From NCBI RefSeq assembly GCF_002377945.1, contig NZ_DFQV01000010.1, positions 1,826 through 65,633 on the forward strand: DNA of 63,808 nucleotides. Direction: 5' to 3'. Shown here piece by piece: positions 9,423-18,877 of this stretch. The DNA comes from Psychrobacter sp. UBA3480. Its GTDB lineage: Bacteria; Pseudomonadota; Gammaproteobacteria; Pseudomonadales; Moraxellaceae. How positions within the stretch are numbered: position 1 is the first letter of the stretch; every line of letters begins with the position of its first letter. A program made the translations under genes and the position numbers. Below the pieces are notes generated by a model that saw only the letters and a program-made list of their open reading frames with translations, had not been told where the DNA came from and searched no databases.

Positions 9423-10823
9423 TTAATGACCGCCACCATTGATAGTACGTACCATCTCTTCTACCATTTTCTTAGCATCACCAAAGATCATCATCGTTTT
9501 GTCCATGTAGAACAAGCTGTTATCCAAACCTGCATAACCGGTACTCATTGAACGCTTGATAACCATAACCGTCTGGGCTTTGCTGACTTCTAGAATCGGC
9601 ATACCGAAGATTGGAGAAGTAGGATCATCTTTCGCAGATGGATTCACGACGTCATTTGCACCGATAACCAAGACCACATCTGTACTTGCGAAATCTGAGT
9701 TAATCTCGTCCATTTCTAAAATATCATCATAAGGTACATCAGCTTCAGCCAATAGGACGTTCATATGACCTGGCATACGACCAGCAACTGGATGAATGGC
9801 AAAGCGAACGTTAACGCCTTCTTCTTTTAATAGCTCATATAGCTCTTTTACCGCATTCTGTGCACGGCCTTGTGCCATACCATAACCTGGTACAATGACC
9901 ACGCTGCTAGCATTAGACATGAGGAACCCTGCGTCTTCTGCTGAGCCCGCTTTGTAGTTCTTCGGTGCACCATCATCGCCGCCTGCGGCAACAGCTGACG
10001 TACCCATGCCACCGAACAATACATTAAGTAGTGAGCGGTTCATGGCTTTACACATGATGTAAGACAAGATCGCACCTGATGAACCGACCAGCGAACCCGC
10101 GATAATCAGCATTGAGTTGCCAAGCGTAAAACCAATGCCTGCTGCCGCCCAACCTGAGAATGAGTTCAGTAGTGATACAACTACTGGCATGTCACCGCCA
10201 CCGATTGGCGCAATCCACATCCAACCAAAGATAACGGCAATCACTGCCATCGCATAAAATGCGGGTAATGAATCAGTGACGAAATACACCCCACCGAAAC
10301 CAATCATCGCAATGAATAGTAGCGCTTGAACCGGTTTTACCCAGCCGCCAACCAATGTTTTCGCCCAGCTTTTCGCTGCCAATTTACCAAAGGCAAAGAC
10401 TGAGGCTGAGAACGTAATCGCACCGATGAAGCAACCGATAAATAGCTCGATGCGAGCAACGGCACCATGCTGCTGTTCAGTGTGTAATACCGTCGCAAGT
10501 GCAATCGCAACCGCTGCCAAACCGACGAATGAATGCATCAAAGCAACCGTTTCTGGCATTTGCGTCATCGCGACCGTTTTTGCCTTCCACATACCAACAA
10601 GAGCACCCAATACCATCGCACCGATGATCAACCAAAGCACAGGGCCTTCTGCTAAGAAGAACGTCGTGACGACAGCAATTGCCATCGCTGCCATACCAAA
10701 ACGGTTACCGCGAATCGCTGTCTTTGGGCTAGACAAACCACGTAACGTTAAGACAAAGAGGATAGCGCCGACTAGATAGAACCAATCTGCATTTGCCGCA
10801 ATCATTGCTGAGAAATCGTTCAT
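9423..10823 (-). CDS. pntB: NAD(P) transhydrogenase subunit beta
   Basis: Membrane and NADP-binding subunit of the proton-translocating transhydrogenase, which makes NADPH from NADH at the expense of proton-motive force. About 250 residues of membrane helices are followed by the NADP(H)-binding domain III, with VIVPGYGMAQGRAQ, HPVAGRMPGHMNVLLAEADVPY, NDVVNPSA and the closing KRSMSTGYAGLDN. The length of 466 residues matches E. coli PntB. It overlaps pntAb by 4 bases and ends the operon. Confidence 0.97.
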   Translation of the reverse strand: MNDFSAMIAANADWFYLVGAILFVLTLRGLSSPKTAIRGNRFGMAAMAIAVVTTFFLAEGPVLWLIIGAMVLGALVGMWKAKTVAMTQMPETVALMHSFVGLAAVAIALATVLHTEQQHGAVARIELFIGCFIGAITFSASVFAFGKLAAKSWAKTLVGGWVKPVQALLFIAMIGFGGVYFVTDSLPAFYAMAVIAVIFGWMWIAPIGGGDMPVVVSLLNSFSGWAAAGIGFTLGNSMLIIAGSLVGSSGAILSYIMCKAMNRSLLNVLFGGMGTSAVAAGGDDGAPKNYKAGSAEDAGFLMSNASSVVIVPGYGMAQGRAQNAVKELYELLKEEGVNVRFAIHPVAGRMPGHMNVLLAEADVPYDDILEMDEINSDFASTDVVLVIGANDVVNPSAKDDPTSPIFGMPILEVSKAQTVMVIKRSMSTGYAGLDNSLFYMDKTMMIFGDAKKMVEEMVRTINGGGH

Positions 10824-11200
10824 GCGTCACCTCCGGCATCAGTGGTTGCTACTGGTGCTTTTTTCACTTTCGGTTTAAACATCGCAAGCATACGCTCAGT
10901 CACAGCAAAGCCACCGAAAATATTGATACTGGCTAAAAATACCGCAAAGGCACCAAGCAAACTGGTCGGTGTAAACATTGAACCATCAATCGTGACAGTC
11001 TGTAGCATCGCACCCACGATGACGATACTTGATAGAGCGTTGGTTACCGCCATCAATGGCGTATGTAATGCAGGCGTCACGCCCCAAACCACGTAGTATC
11101 CGACAAAAATAGCGAGCACAAATACAGTGAAAATCGCTACAAATGGTGTGCTACTCATGGCCGCACCGGCTGGCGCTGCAGCTAAAATAGTGGCAATCAT
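10820..11200 (-). CDS. pntAb: NAD(P) transhydrogenase subunit alpha, part 2 (membrane part)
   Basis: Separate 126-residue polypeptide corresponding to the C-terminal membrane segment of single-chain PntA. It has about three to four hydrophobic helices (PFVAIFTVFVLAIFVGYYVV, TPLMAVTNALSSIVIVGAML, SLLGAFAVFLASINIFGGF) and a basic tail. The TPLMAVTNALSSI motif is characteristic. It lies between pntAa (73 bases) and pntB (4-base overlap). AGGAGG is seen just upstream of its start. The three-gene split (AaAbB) is known from several proteobacteria. Confidence 0.95.
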   Translation of the reverse strand: MIATILAAAPAGAAMSSTPFVAIFTVFVLAIFVGYYVVWGVTPALHTPLMAVTNALSSIVIVGAMLQTVTIDGSMFTPTSLLGAFAVFLASINIFGGFAVTERMLAMFKPKVKKAPVATTDAGGDA

Positions 11201-11273
11201 CTAATCCTCCTAAAAATTTATTCATTACTGGCAAATGTGTAGTGACAAAATATGTGGTGATAGACTATTCAAA

Positions 11274-12425
11274 CTAGCGTTTGGCCAGTCGTACCTGACC
11301 GTCATGCGTCACTGCCAGTGCGCCCTGAATCTCGTCTTCCATGTCTAAGTTAAGTGCTAAGCTAGCTGATGCTTCATCGCCAGCAGGTGCAATCAATGTC
11401 GTAATAAAGTTAACAAGGTTATTGGCATACAAATCTGAAGACTGTGCGGCTAGCATAGATGGGATATTGGCGGCGCCAACGATACGTACGCCGTTGTCTG
11501 TGGTGATGGTTTCGTTAGGCACACTGCCTTCGACGTTACCACCGGTACCAGCCGCCATATCGATCAGTACAGAACCTGCCTTCATTTTGGCAAGCGTTGC
11601 GCCATGTACCAAGCGCGGAGCGTTACGACCAGGAATCTGCGCCGTAGTAATAACGATGTCAGCGTTGCTCAATGCTTTGTCCACGACAGCCGCTTGATCT
11701 TTGACATATTGCTCTGATGGCGTCCATGCATAACCACCGGTAGACTTAGCTGTTTCAGCCTCCTCTGCGCTCATCGGCACATCAAGCCATTTACCACCGA
11801 GTGACTCTACTTGCTCGCGAGCGGTTGGACGTAGGTCACTGGCTTCTACCACTGCACCCAAACGCTTTGCTGTCGCAATCGCCTGTAAACCTGCAACACC
11901 AACACCTAGGATAACGACTTTGGCTGGCTTAACCGTACCTGCCGACGTCATAAACATCGGGAAAGGACGTGAATACTCATTGGCCGCGAGCAATACGGCT
12001 TTATAACCAGCAAGGTTGGCTTGTGATGACAATACATCCATATTTTGTGCACGTGACAGTGTACGAGGCAATAACTCCATCGCAAAGACTGTCGCGCCTT
12101 TGGCTGCATAAGTGTCAAGCTGAGTGTTGCGATACGGGTCAAGCATGCCAATGACGATCTGACCAGACGATAAGCTTTCAGTGGCTTCCGCTGGTAGGTC
12201 ATTGACGGTGGTAATAATCTTAGACTGGGTGATCACCTCGGTGAGACTACTGGCAATGTCGGCACCCGCAGCCTGATACAACTCATCAGCATAGTATGCT
12301 GCTTGGCCTGCACCTGACTGAATGACGACTTCAAACCCAAGTTTACGCAATTTTTTGACTGCGTCTGGGGTTATGGCTACACGGCTCTCGCTCGTGATAT
12401 CTGCACTGATTACACCGATTTTCAT
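11274..12425 (-). CDS. pntAa: NAD(P) transhydrogenase subunit alpha, part 1 (NAD-binding)
   Basis: NAD(H)-binding domain I of the transhydrogenase, 383 residues, soluble, related to alanine dehydrogenase. It starts MKIGVISADITSESRVAITP. The Rossmann part shows VVILGVGVAGLQAIATAKRLGA, ASDLRPTAREQVESLGGKWLD and the mobile loop region around GTGGNVEGS. Strong AAGGAGA lies before the ATG. First gene of the operon pntAa-pntAb-pntB. The promoter must lie in the 500-base gap shared with divergent yaaA. Confidence 0.96.
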   Translation of the reverse strand: MKIGVISADITSESRVAITPDAVKKLRKLGFEVVIQSGAGQAAYYADELYQAAGADIASSLTEVITQSKIITTVNDLPAEATESLSSGQIVIGMLDPYRNTQLDTYAAKGATVFAMELLPRTLSRAQNMDVLSSQANLAGYKAVLLAANEYSRPFPMFMTSAGTVKPAKVVILGVGVAGLQAIATAKRLGAVVEASDLRPTAREQVESLGGKWLDVPMSAEEAETAKSTGGYAWTPSEQYVKDQAAVVDKALSNADIVITTAQIPGRNAPRLVHGATLAKMKAGSVLIDMAAGTGGNVEGSVPNETITTDNGVRIVGAANIPSMLAAQSSDLYANNLVNFITTLIAPAGDEASASLALNLDMEDEIQGALAVTHDGQVRLAKR

Positions 12426-12922
12426 ACCGTCTCCTTACTTACGTCCAATGACTATATTTACGTCTCACGACTACCTTTAATACCCTCAACGCACATCTAA
12501 AAAGCACAGGGGACAAAACCCATTGATCATGATTAATCCATTACAGCGATCAAAGGTTATCAATTTAATAAATGACAGCTACTTTACCATCATGCCTTTT
12601 TATTATAGAGATATCGTTCGTCAAGTTTCATTGTCTAATGATGACCCACAAGTAAAATAAAAATTTAGGTATTTACACCATTGGCATACTTTTTGTTGGT
12701 ATATTAAAGCCTTTTATTTTTCTAAAAAACGCTTAACCCTTATAGATAAAGGCCTAACTCCATTTATTTCCTAATGTTAAATCCGTTCTTTTATTAAACA
12801 AATAACGTCAATAAACACAAAATAAGCAAGGTTAAGTCAAGTTCCACCCATGCATACCGTATAATAAGAATACTTGACACTCGAAAAAACCCGTCATCGA
12901 TTCATTATAATAAGGAATAACT
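12426..12922. other. Divergent intergenic region between pntAa and yaaA
   Basis: No gene is seen in this AT-rich 497-base stretch. It must carry promoters for both flanking genes. A TATAAT at 12860-12865, preceded by G, is a plausible -10 box for yaaA about 60 bases from its start, but no convincing -35 box accompanies it. Confidence 0.4.
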
Positions 12923-13735
12923 ATGTATTTTTTGCTCTCCCCTGCCAAATCCTTGAACGAAACAGACGCTATACCACTAAATTTAGGTAATTATTATAGT
13001 CAACCCGAGCTAATCGAACGCTCACAAGAACTGATGAAAGTACTGAAGTCAAAAGAGCCTGTTGACCTACAAGAGCTGATGAGCATATCTGACGATTTGG
13101 CTCAGCTTAATGCCACGCGCAATCAACAATGGCATTGGAGCGAAGAGCAGCCATTTACTAACGATGCCTCTGATAACGCCGCCAAACCTGCAGGCTATTT
13201 ATTCGATGGTGATGTCTATACTGGACTTGATATGTATCATATGGACAAAGATACTGCTACTTATGTAAATGAGCACTTAGGCATTTTGTCTGGACTGTAT
13301 GGAGTACTAAAGCCACTCGATCTTATCCAGCCATATCGCTTAGAGATGGGTACCAAGCTAAAAAATGAGCGGGGTGACAATCTTTATGAGTTTTGGGACG
13401 AGGAAGTGACTAACGTTATCAATGCACGTATGGCTGACAGCGATGACAAAACATTGGTTAATTTAGCTTCCAATGAATACTTTAAGGCGGTAAAGAAAAA
13501 AGCACTAAAGGCAGACATTATCACGCCACGATTTGAAGACCAGAAAAATGGTCGATATAAAGTGATTAGCTTTTATGCCAAAAAAGCCCGTGGACTGATG
13601 GTGAAATATGCTGCTGATAATAAGCTGACCAATGCTGAACAGCTAAAGCAGTTTGATTTGGCAGGATATTACTATTGTGAAGAAGCGTCCGATAATAAGA
13701 CGTGGACGTTTAGACGAGATGCGGTGGATCAGTAG
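12923..13735 (+). CDS. yaaA: Peroxide stress protein YaaA (UPF0246/DUF328)
   Basis: Protein of 270 residues of the YaaA family, which lowers free iron under hydrogen-peroxide stress and has a DNA-binding fold of its own. Family hallmarks are visible: MYFLLSPAKSLNE, LFDGDVYTGLD, LGILSGLYGVLKPLDLIQPYRLEMGTKL, VNLASNEYFKAV and KARGLMVKY. AAGGAATAACT precedes the ATG. The 3' end of this gene recurs twice in degenerate form further right (15667-15830 and 19401-19492), which marks it as a likely insertion target. Confidence 0.94.
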   Translation: MYFLLSPAKSLNETDAIPLNLGNYYSQPELIERSQELMKVLKSKEPVDLQELMSISDDLAQLNATRNQQWHWSEEQPFTNDASDNAAKPAGYLFDGDVYTGLDMYHMDKDTATYVNEHLGILSGLYGVLKPLDLIQPYRLEMGTKLKNERGDNLYEFWDEEVTNVINARMADSDDKTLVNLASNEYFKAVKKKALKADIITPRFEDQKNGRYKVISFYAKKARGLMVKYAADNKLTNAEQLKQFDLAGYYYCEEASDNKTWTFRRDAVDQ

Positions 13736-13761
13736 ATTGATATAATACGAGTCACAATTAT

Positions 13762-13801
13762 AAAAAACCCATCATAAGCCGAAACTTATGATGGGTTTTT
13801 T
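13762..13801. terminator. Bidirectional terminator between yaaA and the fusion gene
   Basis: A 17-base arm (A-run plus CCCATCATAAG) pairs exactly with its complement across a 6-base loop. The A-run and T-run on opposite sides allow termination from both directions. Confidence 0.9.
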
Positions 13802-13829
13802 ATTCTCCAACCACTAAATGTTTTAGTAC

Positions 13830-15434
13830 CTATACTCTAAAACGCAACTTATCTCTTGATACATCAAGTACCACTGTTTCATTATAAACGTTATAGGTAT
13901 GGAGACGATCAATGTCAGTCTCCCAATTCGGTTCAATATAACGTACGAAGGTTTCTTTATAAGAGGTCGGTGTTAGCTCTTCTACTAGGTACAAAGCAAT
14001 CCTACGTCCGTATCTAATGGTTCCATCTTGAGCAGTACGAAATAATTGACCATTTCTCCGAAATAGTGCTCCCGCTAGTCGTGAGCCACGCACATCAATT
14101 TTAAAAGGTGCACAAGGATGAATGACCCAGTTATCTGATTCTAAGCTATCAGAAGTATAGATATGCAGCTCTAAATCTATTGTCATATTTGAAACTGAAC
14201 CATGCGTTGTAAAAAGATACCATAATCCATTGTGCTCTATGACTGCACTATCTGCTGCCTGAATGCCCGAAACCAACTCATTAACTTTCTTCCACTTTCG
14301 GGGAAAATCTACTGCCTTCAATAAGTTGATACACTGAGTATCTGCAGCTTCTGGAATCATATATACCGCACCTTTATGCTCAAACACATTGGGAAAGCTT
14401 AAATGCGTGCTAATACCTAAATCTGCGGGGCCAGTGTCAATAATTTGACGGTTTTTATTTAGTTCTATCCACTCTATTCGACCAATATTCTCTTTATAGT
14501 TCAGACTCTCAAAAAATATGTAACGTCTTGAGTCGTGTTCAATATAAAAAGGATCAGCCCAAAAGCAGCCTTTCGCAGGCAGTATCTCTGTGTATGTGTG
14601 TATTGGTTGATCAACAGATCCAATAAAGAGGCTCCACTGATTGAGATAAAAGCTTTTATAAAAAGTTTTGACAGTATAATATTTTAAGAATCTAGGTAAG
14701 TGTTTGATGGTCATTGATAAGTCGGGTTTGCGATGAACCGTGTGTTCGTCAGTTGTCTTAATAGACTTTCCGGTATTAACTCCAACTCTATTCCTGTGGA
14801 AGTACCAATATAATATCGATGCTGCTATCCCATTTGACTTACGCTTAGTTAAGTTATAATCCCAATAAAATAGCGTGCCATAACCTTCCCCTACTACTTT
14901 ATCTACATTAAGATATTCATTTAATAATTGCAAAGTAACGACACTACTTTCCCATTGTTCAGCAAACTGCCAATATAACGTAGGCTTATCATGTTGTATT
15001 GCATTGTTGCCATAATGAAAAAAAAGCACACCGTTTCTTGTAATACTTAAGATTTTTCCTGTCAGCGCTCTGAAACCAATATTAAGCAGGTAATCTAAAT
15101 CCGCAGCTTCGATTTTCTCAATCACTGAATCTTCAATTTCTTCAGTGTACTCACCCTGCTTCGGTATAGACATGATAGTAGGCATTGAGCCATGTTTTGA
15201 TAAGTTGTGGATAGAATAATGTTTAGCATTACTCTTAGTTCTAGAAAGAGAAGAGAATATTTTTTGATTAATTAGGGGAATTGACTTTAGTACACTGCGT
15301 TTCTGTTTTATATTTCGTTGAATAGCGATACAAACCTCGACAACTCCTTCATCCACTAATGACTTAAGTGGTTCAAAGTTGTACCACGCCAAGGTCTTAT
15401 CTTCTACAAGGATTCCAAGCCTAATCTTCTTCAT
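13830..15434 (-). CDS. Formyltransferase-like domain fused to a GINT1-N-like beta-propeller domain
   Basis: Two-domain protein of about 534 residues. The N-terminal 210 residues resemble the formyltransferase fold (LNIGFRALTGKIL, NGVLFFHYGNN, VTLQLLNEYL). The Asn of the usual N-x-H is replaced, so activity is uncertain. The C-terminal 300 residues match what I know as the N-terminal domain of glucosamine inositolphosphorylceramide transferases: CFWADPFYIE, YIFFESLNY, HLSFPNVFEH, MIPEAAD, ADSAVIEHNGLWYLF and IEPNWETDIDRLHTYN. No glycosyltransferase domain is attached. A role in modifying a surface glycan is inferred. The TTG at 15494 also opens the frame, but its AGGAG lies only one base away; the ATG at 15434 (MKKIRLGIL) fits the domain start better. 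It lies between yaaA and the first yaaA relic. Confidence 0.75.
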   Translation of the reverse strand: MKKIRLGILVEDKTLAWYNFEPLKSLVDEGVVEVCIAIQRNIKQKRSVLKSIPLINQKIFSSLSRTKSNAKHYSIHNLSKHGSMPTIMSIPKQGEYTEEIEDSVIEKIEAADLDYLLNIGFRALTGKILSITRNGVLFFHYGNNAIQHDKPTLYWQFAEQWESSVVTLQLLNEYLNVDKVVGEGYGTLFYWDYNLTKRKSNGIAASILYWYFHRNRVGVNTGKSIKTTDEHTVHRKPDLSMTIKHLPRFLKYYTVKTFYKSFYLNQWSLFIGSVDQPIHTYTEILPAKGCFWADPFYIEHDSRRYIFFESLNYKENIGRIEWIELNKNRQIIDTGPADLGISTHLSFPNVFEHKGAVYMIPEAADTQCINLLKAVDFPRKWKKVNELVSGIQAADSAVIEHNGLWYLFTTHGSVSNMTIDLELHIYTSDSLESDNWVIHPCAPFKIDVRGSRLAGALFRRNGQLFRTAQDGTIRYGRRIALYLVEELTPTSYKETFVRYIEPNWETDIDRLHTYNVYNETVVLDVSRDKLRFRV

Positions 15435-15587
15435 CGTGATCACATTAAATGGCACACGATATTTTGCGCATTCTGACCCGCAATACGTGTCCAAACTCCT
15501 TTTAAGTAAAGTGTCATTCCATTATATATTTAAATATTAACATATATAATAGTACATGTTAAAAGAAACTCACCATAAATTAGACAC

Positions 15588-15622
15588 AAAAAAGCCCTGC
15601 TATCTTTCGATAAAGAGCTTTT
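15588..15622 (-). terminator. Possible terminator, minus strand
   Basis: An imperfect hairpin (AAAGCTCTTTATC with GATAGCAGGGCTTT, loop GAAA region) is followed on the minus strand by a T-run. It lies about 300 bases past the GST gene stop and upstream of the fusion gene. It could stop readthrough from the GST operon. Confidence 0.5.
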
Positions 15623-15666
15623 AGTAGTCAAATAGGTTTTATGACAAAATCATACTTTTAGCGAAA

Positions 15667-15830
15667 CACGATTCATCGAGAAAGGTCAGAAAATGGTCAA
15701 TATCAAATGAAGTGCTGAACAGCTAAAGCAGTTTGATTTGGCAGGATATTATTACTGTGAAGATGCGTCCGATAATAAGATGTGGACGTTTAGACGAGAT
15801 GCGGCGGATCAGTAGCTTGATATAAAATAC
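15667..15830 (+). pseudogene. Degenerate copy of the yaaA 3' end (relic B)
   Basis: From about 15713 to 15824 the sequence repeats the last 100 bases of yaaA nearly unchanged (AEQLKQFDLAGYYYCE... to DAADQ and the TAG stop at 15813-15815). A few mostly silent or conservative changes suggest it once was part of a working gene. Upstream, 15667-15712 resembles yaaA around 13528-13567 with a one-base loss, and about 66 bases between the two parts are missing. No start is preserved. It has the same orientation as the intact yaaA 2 kb to the left. Best read as the 3' tail left behind by an insertion or exchange at yaaA. Confidence 0.8.
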
Positions 15831-15921
15831 ATTCACTACAATCGCTAGAAGCCACTAGAAACATTGCATTCAGTGCTCCTAGCCCAGTCATCAGAATCCT
15901 TTAGTTAAACATATAAACAGA

Positions 15922-16590
15922 TTACAACAATCCTTCTTGTGCCATCATTTCTTGTACCGAGGCGCGGTTTAGCATGGATTGATAGTGTGCATTTAGGTGT
16001 GTCCAGTCTTGTGCTCGACTCGCATATCGCTGACTCCAGTGAGCAATCATAAATAAATGAAAATCAGCCCCACTTAATTTATCGCCTAACAACCATGGAC
16101 CATGACTCGCCAATCCCTTTTCAACAATATCCCAGCAGTGGGTTAGCACATCATTCGCTTTATTTTTCACTTGCTGCAAATTGTGCTCGTCACTGATGTA
16201 CTGCTCGGGATGCGCCCAGCGATTAGCAGTTTCTTGCAGTGTAGAAGACATCCAAAACAAATACTGGTAATAGACACCGCGCCTAGAGCATCCTATATCA
16301 GGTGCTAGCCCAGACTCTGGGTGTTGATCTAACACATACATTAAAATTGCAGCAGACTCATAAATAACCTGTCCCTGATGCACCAACGTAGGTACTTTGC
16401 CATTTGGATTAATGGCTAGATACTCAGCTGATTTTTGCATGTTTTTAGACAGGTCTATTTCTATCATTTCATAAGACGCGCCTAGCTCTTCAAAGACAGC
16501 ATGGGTAGCCATATTGGCGCCACCCTTATCCCAATATAAAGTATAAATAGTCGTGTCCTTCTTGCTGTTGCGATTGATGGCTAGAACCAT
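15922..16590 (-). CDS. Glutathione S-transferase family protein
   Basis: Protein of 222 residues with an N-terminal thioredoxin-like domain (YTLYWDKGGANM, NPNGKVPTLV, and the glutathione-binding YESAAILMYV with Ser) and an all-helical C-terminal domain (about residues 100-215). The substrate is unknown. It is the last gene of an apparent operon with the aminotransferase (25 bases upstream) and the EamA transporter. An AAGG lies only two bases before the ATG, so the exact start is not certain. Confidence 0.85.
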   Translation of the reverse strand: MVLAINRNSKKDTTIYTLYWDKGGANMATHAVFEELGASYEMIEIDLSKNMQKSAEYLAINPNGKVPTLVHQGQVIYESAAILMYVLDQHPESGLAPDIGCSRRGVYYQYLFWMSSTLQETANRWAHPEQYISDEHNLQQVKNKANDVLTHCWDIVEKGLASHGPWLLGDKLSGADFHLFMIAHWSQRYASRAQDWTHLNAHYQSMLNRASVQEMMAQEGLL

Positions 16591-16615
16591 TACCTTGAGC
16601 GATAAGAATTATTCT

Positions 16616-17794
16616 TTAACGTGAAATAATCGACATGATAGCATCAGCCAGTTGAGGGATTTCCGTCATTTTCAAACCGGCAATATTGATTCTGCCATTT
16701 GCCATACCATAAATCGCGAACTCATCTTGCAACATGAGCATTTGACTCTCTGTTAGCGGTAATAGAGAAAACATGCCTTTTTGATGCGAAATATCCAAAA
16801 ACTCTGCAGGTGCACCTCTATCTTTTAATGCTGCGCCCAATGCTTGGCGAATAGTATCTACCCTACTACGGTAGCTTGCCAGCTCGACTAGCCAATCGTC
16901 TGGTTTGTCTAGTAAATAAGAAGCCACTGTGGCACCGTGATTGGGCGGCATAGAGTAGTTGGCACGTGTGATGGTTTCTAAAAGTGTCTGTATATCTGCG
17001 TGACGCTCATGGTTCGTCGTTACCACCGTGGCAATACCCGTCCGCTCATTGTATAGTCCCATGTTTTTTGAACAGCTGGCGGCGATAAATGCAAAATCAG
17101 CGTCTTCAATGATTAGACGAAGCCCTGCAGCATCTGTATCAGGATCATCTCCAAAACCTTGATACGCCATATCAATAAATGGGACAATATTTTTCTGTTT
17201 ACACCTATCAGAAAACAGTTGCCACTGCTCTAAAGAAGGATCTATACCGGTAGGATTATGGCAGCACGCATGTAATAACAGCACGTCTCCTTCTTTTGCT
17301 TTTTCTAGCGCAGCAAAACACGCATCAATATCTAACTGACCATTTTTATTTTGCCATGGATACGTATTAATCGTTAACCCAGCACCTTCCATCAGCGGAC
17401 GATGATTGATATAGCCAGGGTTACTGATCCAAACGGTTGAATCTGGAGAGAGCGTGGCGATCAAATCAGCAATGAGTCGTAACGCCCCTGACGCTCCAAC
17501 CGTTTGAATCGTGCATTGGTTGTTTAGACTTGGACTGTTACCCAGTACAAATTTTGCCATTTGCTGGTTAAAATTAGCGTTACCCGATAACATGCCATAA
17601 GCCTTCGAATGAGCTTGATGAGCAAGATGTATTTCTGCGTCTTGCACGGTTTTCATCACAGGTGTATGGCCATGCTCATCTCGATAGACACCAACCAATA
17701 GGTCTATTTTATGTTTACGCTGGTCAGCGCGAAACCTACCTAACAATGCCCATAGTGGATCACCATTGATAACAGGCATATTATCTAACATCAT
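16616..17794 (-). CDS. Aspartate/aromatic-type aminotransferase (class I, PLP-dependent)
   Basis: Fold-type I aminotransferase of the AspC/TyrB group, 392 residues. Visible landmarks are NGDPLWALLGRF at the start, LLLHACCHNPTGIDP, IDMAYQGFGDDPDTDAAGLR (PLP and substrate contacts), SCSKNMGLYNERTG with the PLP-binding Lys, and the C-terminal GRINIAGL with the carboxylate-binding Arg. It transfers the amino group between an amino acid and 2-oxoglutarate; aromatic or aspartate specificity cannot be decided. AAGGAAG precedes the ATG. It sits between the EamA exporter and the GST gene, with a divergent Lrp regulator nearby, which suggests amino-acid-responsive control. Confidence 0.9.
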   Translation of the reverse strand: MMLDNMPVINGDPLWALLGRFRADQRKHKIDLLVGVYRDEHGHTPVMKTVQDAEIHLAHQAHSKAYGMLSGNANFNQQMAKFVLGNSPSLNNQCTIQTVGASGALRLIADLIATLSPDSTVWISNPGYINHRPLMEGAGLTINTYPWQNKNGQLDIDACFAALEKAKEGDVLLLHACCHNPTGIDPSLEQWQLFSDRCKQKNIVPFIDMAYQGFGDDPDTDAAGLRLIIEDADFAFIAASCSKNMGLYNERTGIATVVTTNHERHADIQTLLETITRANYSMPPNHGATVASYLLDKPDDWLVELASYRSRVDTIRQALGAALKDRGAPAEFLDISHQKGMFSLLPLTESQMLMLQDEFAIYGMANGRINIAGLKMTEIPQLADAIMSIISR

Positions 17795-17812
17795 GATACT
17801 TCCTTAATTAGT

Positions 17813-18730
17813 TTATTTCGCTCGATTGGACAAAATGACACCAATGGTACTTAGTACGATGCCGCATATCATAATAACTGATAGAGACTCATTGAGTATC
17901 AGCGTAGCCAGTATAGCGGTTAATCCTGGGGATAAAGATCCAAGTAATAAGGTACGAATGGAGCCCAGTTGTTTGACTGCATAAGAAAACGCAATGGTTG
18001 ATACCACCCCTACACCAAGTCCTTGTACTAGGATAAATGGAAGCGCTTCATCAAAAGATACAGAACCTATATTGGTCTCTACAACTCCAGAAAGAACCAT
18101 CATCAATGTCAGAAAAAACGAGGTATATGAGAGTACGATAGCGATAGCTATTGGACTCAATTTGGTGCTTTTTAACCCTAAGGTATAACCCGCCCAAATC
18201 AGGCTTGCCATCAACAATAACCCCACACCGTACAGAAGACTATTAGGTATTGACTGCGTGTGCCCGCCAATCATCGTAGCGACACCAAAGAGAATAAGGA
18301 TTAATGCGACAAATTTTCTTAATGATATTCGTTGACGATAAAAAACAAAAGACAATATTGCGGCAAAGAAAACTGGCGTGCCTGTCAAAATAGTACCAAC
18401 ATAAGCTGCTGGTACCGTACTTGCGCCAAAAGCAGCCAATAAAAGAAAAGGCACGCCACCAAGTAAAACAAACATGATATCTGGCAGTCTTATGTTTTTG
18501 ACTTCATGCCAACTAGAGAGTACCCAAGGAGTCAATAAGACCAGCGGTACACTGAAGCGAATGAGCATGACATCCGCAATACTTAGCGACGATGCTCCAA
18601 CCGCTCGCACAGTCAACGCAAAGCCTGACCAAATCAATAAGACAACGCTCATCGCCACATAGCCTTTGGTTAGTGGCGACATTACAAACAAAGGATTTTT
18701 GCGCGATGAGGGGTGGAATATCGTATTCAT
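17813..18730 (-). CDS. EamA/DMT-family transporter
   Basis: Integral membrane protein of 305 residues with about ten hydrophobic segments arranged as two EamA repeats. The second repeat ends with GSLSPGLTAILATLILNESLS, a typical EamA motif. Members export amino acids or other metabolites, but the substrate is unknown. First gene of the apparent operon EamA-aminotransferase-GST (18-base gap to the next gene). It is divergent from the Lrp/AsnC gene, a common arrangement in which the regulator controls its exporter. A start at the ATG of MSPLTKG, 16 codons in, is also possible. Confidence 0.88.
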   Translation of the reverse strand: MNTIFHPSSRKNPLFVMSPLTKGYVAMSVVLLIWSGFALTVRAVGASSLSIADVMLIRFSVPLVLLTPWVLSSWHEVKNIRLPDIMFVLLGGVPFLLLAAFGASTVPAAYVGTILTGTPVFFAAILSFVFYRQRISLRKFVALILILFGVATMIGGHTQSIPNSLLYGVGLLLMASLIWAGYTLGLKSTKLSPIAIAIVLSYTSFFLTLMMVLSGVVETNIGSVSFDEALPFILVQGLGVGVVSTIAFSYAVKQLGSIRTLLLGSLSPGLTAILATLILNESLSVIMICGIVLSTIGVILSNRAK

Positions 18731-18877
18731 AGTCGTGTCTTATGCTGGTATACAAAGACCAATTATCAATTAAAATACGCGCTTTTATCTCTATTTATTC
18801 ATTGCAATTTTGCAAATATTTGGTGGATAATGCTAATTAAATCAAAATTATTGGCTTAAGAAGCCAAAAGGTAAATT
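18731..18877. promoter_or_regulatory. Divergent Lrp/EamA control region
   Basis: The 147-base divergent space between the EamA operon and the Lrp-type gene. It contains two TTGCAA hexamers (18802-18807 and 18810-18815) in an AT-rich context, which may be part of the regulator's binding site. This is inference from position only. Confidence 0.35.

Noticed and set aside
10820..12425. Apparent frameshift splitting transhydrogenase alpha
   Set aside because: Both parts have their own ribosome sites and complete domains; the split AaAbB arrangement is a normal natural form.
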